Source: Wurfbainia villosa
Taxonomy: Eukaryota; Streptophyta; Magnoliopsida; Zingiberales; Zingiberaceae
Assembly: GCA_025175895.1 (NCBI GenBank)
Contig: CM045987.1
Span: 38,528,113 to 38,592,112, forward strand
Reading direction: 5' to 3'
DNA length: 64,000 nt
Shown here: piece by piece, positions 58,344 through 64,000 of the stretch
How the letters are laid out: every line of letters begins with the position of its first letter
How positions within the stretch are numbered: position 1 is the first letter of the stretch
Program-made: the position numbers and the translations under genes
Notes under the pieces: generated by a model
The model's database searches: none
What the model was told of the DNA's origin: nothing
The model's input: only the letters and a program-made list of their open reading frames with translations

Positions 58344-59677
58344 AAGTCACCATGGTTCCCTACATAAGGCGTTGCATAATTTGGCTTCGTCAAACGTCAC
58401 CCGTAAATGGGTGGACTATAAAGGCGATTACTGGGTATGTAACAAATTATGCGGAGGGATGTGAGTGATGTAGATGGGATCTATCCCTCCTATATGATGG
58501 GAGTGACATCGATATTCTTGATAGAGTGAGCCAACGAAGTGCATGGCCATGCCCAAATGAGTCAATATGAGATATTGAGCTCATTTGATATAAGTGAGTC
58601 TACTTGGAGTTCAAGATTTAGATTGTCCCGAGGATGACACGGTCTATGCCTCGATTGGTCAATCTAGATGTCAAGGATAGAGGGACATTGTCACATATTG
58701 TGAGAGTCACAATTAGTAGTCACAAAGGTGATGTTGGAGCTCAACATTCTTGTAACTTGGGTAGCAATGATGTGTTGCTAGATACCGCTCATTGCTTATG
58801 TTCCTAAATCGGTTTAGGGACATTGCCAATGTTACAAGAACCTATAGGGTCACACACATAAGGGCAATTAGATGAAGATTAGGTTCATATGATGAACCAT
58901 GAGGATTAGGTTCATGGGTTGAACCAAATTGGATTAAGAGTAATCCAAATTAGACTAATTGAGTTAGACTCAAGTTGATTCAAGTGTTGAATGAGTCTAA
59001 TTTAGATTTGATTCATCAAATCAATTTAAATTAAATGAATAGAGATTCATTAAATTAAATTAACTTGAATCAAATGGTTGGATTTGATCAACCATGGGAG
59101 ATAAGAGGTCAAGTTTGACTTGACTTGAAAGGGAAGATGAAAGGTCAAGTTTGACTTGACCAAATGCCATGTCATGATAATGACTTGCCATGGCCGGCCA
59201 ATGATGATGTTCCACATCATCATGGACACATCATGGGGTGCCACCTCATGAGGGAGACCTTACATGCATGCATGTAACCCCCTTATAGTTGGTTATGGAT
59301 GATGTGAAGTTAAGTTGTGTAACTTCATCTTCTTCCTCTTCTCTTCCCTCAAGCTCTCTCTTCCTCATCTAGCCATGAACGTACAAGGGGAGATAGCACA
59401 CTCTAAGGTGTTTTTCTCCACCATTTGTCCGTGTGGATACTTGTAGAGGAGTGTACACTTGACACTCTTGAGTTCCGACAAAGCATTTGGACGAGCGGGA
59501 TAAGCGAAGGGCGTCGCTACGAGGGTAATGCTCTCACCTTCTAGATATAAGGTAGATCTAGGTTTACTTATGCACATACATGTTTTTATTTTTATATACC
59601 TTCGCACGGATCCATGGTCGGGCTTCCGAGGTTTCCGCAACACAAAAAGCGGTTTTTGCGGCTCGGAAAGTCTAACA
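58344..59677 (+). repeat. Copia X-right 5' LTR, second part
   Basis: Continues the X LTR from aagtcaccatggttccctac to the terminus CTAACA at 59677; the total LTR is about 1.77 kb without the insert. It aligns on the opposite strand with 1-1066. It contains two W-box-like inverted motifs at 59107-59161 and a TATA-like ccttatag at about 59281. Confidence 0.9.
59107..59161 (+). promoter_or_regulatory. Paired W-box-like inverted motifs in X LTR
   Basis: The motif ggtcaagtttgacttgac occurs at 59107 and 59143. The second copy, ggtcaagtttgacttgacc, is a perfect 7-bp inverted repeat with a 5-base loop. Both contain TTGAC on both strands, the core bound by plant WRKY factors. They lie upstream of the putative promoter. 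Function is inferred from the motif only. Confidence 0.5.
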
Positions 59678-59678
59678 G

Positions 59679-59690
59679 TGGTATCAGAGG
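59679..59690 (+). other. Primer binding site of copia X-right
   Basis: tggtatcagagg, one base after the LTR. It matches the Met-type site except for the last base. Confidence 0.82.
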
Positions 59691-61310
59691 CACGTGCGAA
59701 GCATGTATGTGTTTCATTTTTGTAATTTTTGTATTAGATATAAAAAATTACAGATTTATATGTTTCTATAAATTTCCTATTTTTATAGAATTTTTGGGTA
59801 TTTTTCTCGAAGAATCGAAGCAACGAGTGTTGGGACACTTGTAGGCTTCAACCGTCGAGAAAAACTCTCCGAAACGGCGAGTTCTTGCTTTAGTTTTTTG
59901 GACAGTGACTTAAGTTGCTGTAAGATCATTGTAGGGATACTCGTAAAGTTTATTTTATGAGTAGGGGCGCTGCCCCTATCCCCGAAAGGGGCCTTGTCCC
60001 GCGATCGCGCCCGGAAACCACTTAGCGGGACCGTTACGGAGAGGTGACTCATAAAATTGAAAAATAAAATATGAAAAATTATAGAAATTTTCTGTAAAAA
60101 TATATAATTTAGAATTATGTATAATTATATGATTTTCATGGCCCAATAACCCCAATATGATTAGATGTGATGTGTTGTAATTCATAATACGGCCTACGTG
60201 CCATTTTGTGGTTGTGCGTGTTGTATAGTGTATGCGACCTGCGCGTCATACCTCTTCTTTTGATATTCTAATTGTAAATAGTTTTAGACTCAAATGTAAC
60301 TCGAGTTTCATATTTGTAATGTACAAAATGGAGCGGTGGAAAGTCCACTTGAAGACGAGGTTACGAGAAGGGTGACGACGACACATGGCGGTCAAAGGAA
60401 GTGCTTGGAGAAGCCGCTAGCCTTAGGTTGACCGTCCGATCATCTCATTGGCTTGAGAAGATCATAGTAGGGCCATGACTACATCACATTTATATATATA
60501 TATATATATATATTTAATTGATTTTGCTTGTATGTATGTGATGCATGCTAGTAGAATAATGCTTGTATGTATATGATGCATGCTAGAATAATTTTCTTGT
60601 ATGTATATAATGCATGCTAGAATAATGATTGTATGTATGTGATGCATGCTAATATAGGATAATAAATATGTATAAGATACACATTTCGATTAGATTAGAT
60701 CATAATAGAATCAACTCAAAAATGCCTACCGAGCCTTGATACCCATCACTACCTCGATCATTTGTTGTTGTTGAATCTGCCAAAGCAGAGCAACGCATAT
60801 TATCTTGGTAGGGTGCGGAGGGACAATCTTGGTCCCGCCTATCACGCTTGGGTTAGAGTAAGCTCAATTAGATTGAGCAAAACTAGTTAACTCAATTGGA
60901 TCGAGTAGAACTATAGGCATATTCCAATCGTTGGAAAGATAGGTTAAGATTGCATTTACACTAAATCTTGGGCGATTTAGCCAAAGCTAACTCAAGGTCT
61001 TTTGTAAATGTGGGTCTTGATCTTATAAACAAGAGTTGCATAGAGATGTAATCGGTAATATGTTACCCACCGATCGTACTAAGTCTTGGGCGATTTAGCC
61101 AAAGCTAACTCAAGGCTGAGTATGATGTGGATCTTGTCCCGCAAGAATTATAGCTAGTTTGTATGAATCTAGTAAAGTGGTTTGACCACATCCATAACTC
61201 GATTCTATAAAATTCCTATAATTCAGTGGGAGCATCATTTGATTAAAGGCCTAATTAAATGATAAAAGTAATATGATATTAATTCTCTGCATTGTATGTT
61301 GTAGATAACT
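59691..61310 (+). other. Untranslated leader of copia X-right
   Basis: 1.6 kb with no credible frame. It holds a TA run at about 60491-60513, a repeated unit with gtatgtgatgcatgctag at about 60530-60655 (four copies) and two copies of a block with gggcgatttagccaaagc at 60970 and 61088. The repeat logic resembles the copia A leader although the motifs differ. Confidence 0.7.
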
Positions 61311-62160
61311 ATGTCGACAAACACGAACACTCTCTCTCTGTGTTCTGTCCTTGAGAAGGACAAGCTCAATGGAGCAAATTTCCTGGACTGGTACAGGAAC
61401 CTGAGAATTGTTCTCACCCAAGAAAGGAAGTTATACATCATGGAGCAGCCCATTCCGGAGGCACCTCCTGCCACTGCCTCGCGAGCTGACAAAGATGCTT
61501 ACAAGAAGCATCAAGATGATGCATTAGATGTGTCATGTCTAATGCTCGCGACCATGAACTCTGAGCTTCAGAAGTAACACGAGTTCATGAATGCTTACGA
61601 TATGGTTGGACATCTTCGTCAACTATATCAAAGACAAGCAAGGCATGAGAGATATGAAGTCTCTAAGACATTGTTTGGGTCCAAAATGCAAGATGGGACT
61701 CCCGTAGGTCCATATGTACTCAAGATGATTGGGTACGTAGAAAACCTACAAAGACTGGGATTCCCACTTGGCCAAGATCTGGCCACTGACCTAATCTTGC
61801 AATCTTTGCCGCAAAGCTACAATCAATTTGTCATGAATTACAACATGAATGAAATTGATAAGCCACTGCCTGAGATGCTCAGCATGTTGAGAACTGCTGA
61901 GCTCAACCTTAAGAAGGGAAAATCTGACGCAATTTTGATGGTGCAAAAGAAGAAAGGCAAGGGCAAGCCTAAAGGTAAGGGAAAGTCCCAAGACAAGGGC
62001 AAAGGCAAGGAATTGAAACCCAAAGGAGGGGTAGCCAAGGAAGGGGCTTACTTCCACTGCAAGGAAGCTAGACACTGGAAGCGTAACTGCAAGGCATACC
62101 TGGAAGATCTTAAGAAGAAGAGAAGTGAGACATCTACTTCAGGTATAAATGTTATAGAAG
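61311..62160 (+). pseudogene. gag: Gag of copia X-right (one internal stop)
   Basis: From the ATG at 61311: MSTNTNTLSLCSVLEKDKL, then GANFLDWYRNLRIVLTQERK, typical of copia gag. TAA at 61575-61577 (codon 89) interrupts it and the same frame continues at once (MNAYDMVGHLRQLYQRQAR). The UBN2 part ends near QSLPQSYNQFVMNYNMNE. A Lys/Gly-rich linker and the knuckle-like YFHCKEARHWKRNC (first Cys changed to Tyr, Gly changed to Ala) follow. Gag would assemble particles. Apart from the stop and the knuckle changes it is intact. Confidence 0.9.
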
Positions 62161-62777
62161 TCAATCTATTTATTTCTTCATCATGGGTATTAGATACCGG
62201 ATGTGCATCTCACATTTGTACTAATGTGCAGGCGCTGAGAAATAGCAGGGCATTGAGAAAGGGCGAGGTGGACCTACGAGTAGGCAATGGAGCAAGAGTT
62301 ACTGCTGTTGCTGTAGGAACTTATGATCTATCTTTGCCCTCTAGGCTTGTACTAGAATTAGATGAATGTTGTTATGTGTCTGCCTTAACTAAGAACATCA
62401 TTTCAGTTTCTTGTTTGGACAAGAAAGGATTTGCATTTATAATAAAGAATAAATGTTGTTCAGTTTATTTAAATGATATGTTCTATTGTAGTGCACCTCT
62501 AATGAACGGATTCTACTTTCTAGACTTAGAGAGCCCTATCTATAACATAAGTACCAAAAGGTTCAAGTCAAATGAGTTGAACCAAACCTATCTCTGGCAT
62601 TGTCGCTTAGGTCACATAAATGAGAGTCGCTTATCTCAGCTCCATAAGGATGGGCTGCTAGACTCATTTGATTTTGAATCATATGAGACATGCGAGTCTT
62701 GCCTTTTAGGTAAGATGACCAAGACTCCCTTCAGTGGACACAGCGAAAGAGCAACAGACTTGTTAAGCAACATGTAA
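62161..62777 (+). pseudogene. pro: Protease and integrase zinc region of copia X-right
   Basis: In the same frame as gag: protease WVLDTGCASHIC at about 62185 (intact DTG), then VGNGARVTAVAVGTYDLSL and the region to CYVSALTKNIISVSCLDKK. The integrase HHCC region follows: WHCRLGHINESRLSQ and CESCLLGKMTKTP. The frame ends with TAA... more exactly TAA/TAG-class stop codon taa at 62775-62777, just before the catalytic core. The element A protein is the closest match in the window. Confidence 0.88.
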
Positions 62778-64000
62778 CTGAATGTATGTGGTCCTTTCAA
62801 TGTTGCTGCTAGAGGTGGTTACAAGTACTTCATTACATTTACTGATGACTTCAGTAGATATGGTTATCTGTATCTCATGACACATAAATCAGAATCCTTT
62901 GAAAAGTTCAAAGAATTCAAGAATGAAGTACAAAACCAGCTTGGCAAGAGTATTAAGATACTTCGATCAGATCGAGGTGATGAATACCTTAGCCATGAGT
63001 TTCGTGACTATCTAGCTGAGTGTGGGATTCTATCCCAACTCACTCCTCCTGGAACACCACAGTGGAATGGTATATCCGAAAGGAGGAATCGTACCCTATT
63101 AGATATGGTACGATCAATGATGATTCACACAGATCTTCCTATATCCTTTTGGGGATATGCTATAGACACAACAGCCTTTACCCTTAACCGTGTACCATCC
63201 AAGGTTGTGATAAAGACACCATATACGATATGGACAAGGAGAAACCCCATGATGTCTTTCATAAGGATTTGGGGTTGTGAGGCTTACGTTCGACGTCAAG
63301 TCTCAGAAAAACTTGGACCCAAATCCGATAGGTACTATTTTGTTGGATATCCCAAGGATACAAAGGGATATTACTTCTACATTCCCAGTCAGCATAAAGT
63401 GTTTGTGGCAAAGACTGGGGTTTTTCTAGAAAGGGATTTTGTTTCTAGAAAAACTAGTGGGAGTACATTCGATCTAGAAGAAATTCAAGATAAGAACCAT
63501 AGCACTGAGGCCTTGATGGAGGTTGAACAGGAACCACAAAGTGTTGTGGGTGATGAGGTTGTTGCACAAAGGGTTATGGAACAACCACCTGTTCAGGTAG
63601 ACCTACCTCTTCGCAGATCTGATAGGGTACGTCATCAGCCTGAGAGATACTCATTTCTCTTGTCTGACCATGATGATGTAATGCTCATTGAGAATGAGCC
63701 TACCTCCTATCAGGAAGCTGTGATGAGCCCAGATTCTGAGAAATGGCTAGAGGCCATGAGATCCGAGATGGAATCCATGTACACCAACCAAGTATGGACT
63801 TTGGTTGATCCACCTGAAGGGGTCAAACCCATTGGGTCTAAGTGGGTCTTTAGGAGAAAGACTGACATTGATGGACTTACGCATACCTATAAGGGTCGAT
63901 TGGTGGCTAAAATTTTAAGCAAATTCATGGTATTGACTATGATGAAACCTTTTCTCCAGTGGCGATGTTTAAGTCCATTCGGATCTTGCTTGCTATTGCA
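62778..64000 (+). pseudogene. int-rt: Integrase core and RT start of copia X-right (runs off the window)
   Basis: In frame with the preceding part and open to the window end. The first catalytic Asp position reads LNVCGPF, Asn instead of Asp. The second is present (RSDRGDEYL) and the Glu is in ISERRNRT. The C-terminal region is well preserved (SFIRIWGCEAYVRRQVSEKL, GYPKDTKGYYFYIPSQHKVF). RT begins near 63740 (EAMRSEMESMYTNQVWTLVD, GSKWVFRRKTDIDG). One base is lost near 63909 (LVAK then ILSKF), which shifts the frame, so the last residues are out of register. The rest of pol and the 3' LTR lie beyond the window. Confidence 0.88.

Noticed and set aside
60491..60513. TA run as a possible promoter or origin
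   Set aside because: Simple dinucleotide repeat in a retroelement leader; no supporting motif.

Overview
The window looks like intergenic heterochromatin of a large-genome flowering plant. It is built almost entirely from LTR retrotransposons of plant type: Ty1/copia, Ty3/gypsy of the Athila and Tekay/Del (chromodomain) lineages, and a gag-only element of TR-GAG type. Initiator-Met-type primer sites (tggtatcagag) and an Athila-type primer site (ggcgccgttgccggggac) support a plant source. I found no host gene, tRNA, rRNA or CRISPR array. Family names X, Y, A and Z are labels used only here; no species can be named from the sequence.

The layout is a nest whose order can be read from 5-bp target-site duplications (TSDs). 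The oldest layer is a plus-strand Athila relic (Athila-2, 43421-45810). Athila-1 (minus, 25271-43420, left tip outside the window) sits inside it. Athila-1's 3' LTR was split by copia Y-A (minus, 10711-25270). Y-A's 3' LTR was split by a family X LTR (minus, 1-1066 and 10392-10710), which was in turn split by complete copia A (plus, 1067-10391, TSD tcaac). Y-A pol also holds a complete gag-only element (minus, 14393-19978, TSD ctcct). Athila-1 further contains a Tekay/Del gypsy element (minus, 29331-39166), whose left LTR carries a solo Y LTR (30366-32406, TSD tgcct).

On the right, Athila-2 ends in a minus-strand LTR fragment (Z, 45811-46904). This is broken by copia X-right (plus, 46905 to beyond the window end). 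The 5' LTR of X-right holds copia Y-B (plus, 47351-58343, TSD aagtt/aagtc), and Y-B's 3' LTR holds an oppositely oriented solo Y LTR (55602-57693).

Almost every reading frame is a decayed gag, protease (PR), integrase (IN), reverse transcriptase (RT) or RNase H (RH) gene. The best preserved are the gag of the gag-only element (one internal stop) and gag-pol of X-right (two stops and one frameshift in the visible part). Copia A, Y-A, Y-B and Tekay have frameshifts, stops or deletions. Both Athila copies pass directly from protease to the post-pol spacer and ORF1, with no RT, RH or IN.

The most interesting structure is in non-coding LTR DNA. Four families carry repeated or inverted motifs just upstream of their TATA boxes: 21-bp-spaced CAGTCGACTG palindromes in the gag-only LTR, 26-27 bp tandem units in Y, AAACCA/TGGTTT hairpins in A and paired W-box-like motifs in X. 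Two families carry strong hairpins in transcribed LTR sequence (Y and Tekay). No new gene system was found. The palindrome array, the nearly intact gag-only element, the two RT-less Athila copies and the 195-bp duplication flanking the Tekay element deserve follow-up.
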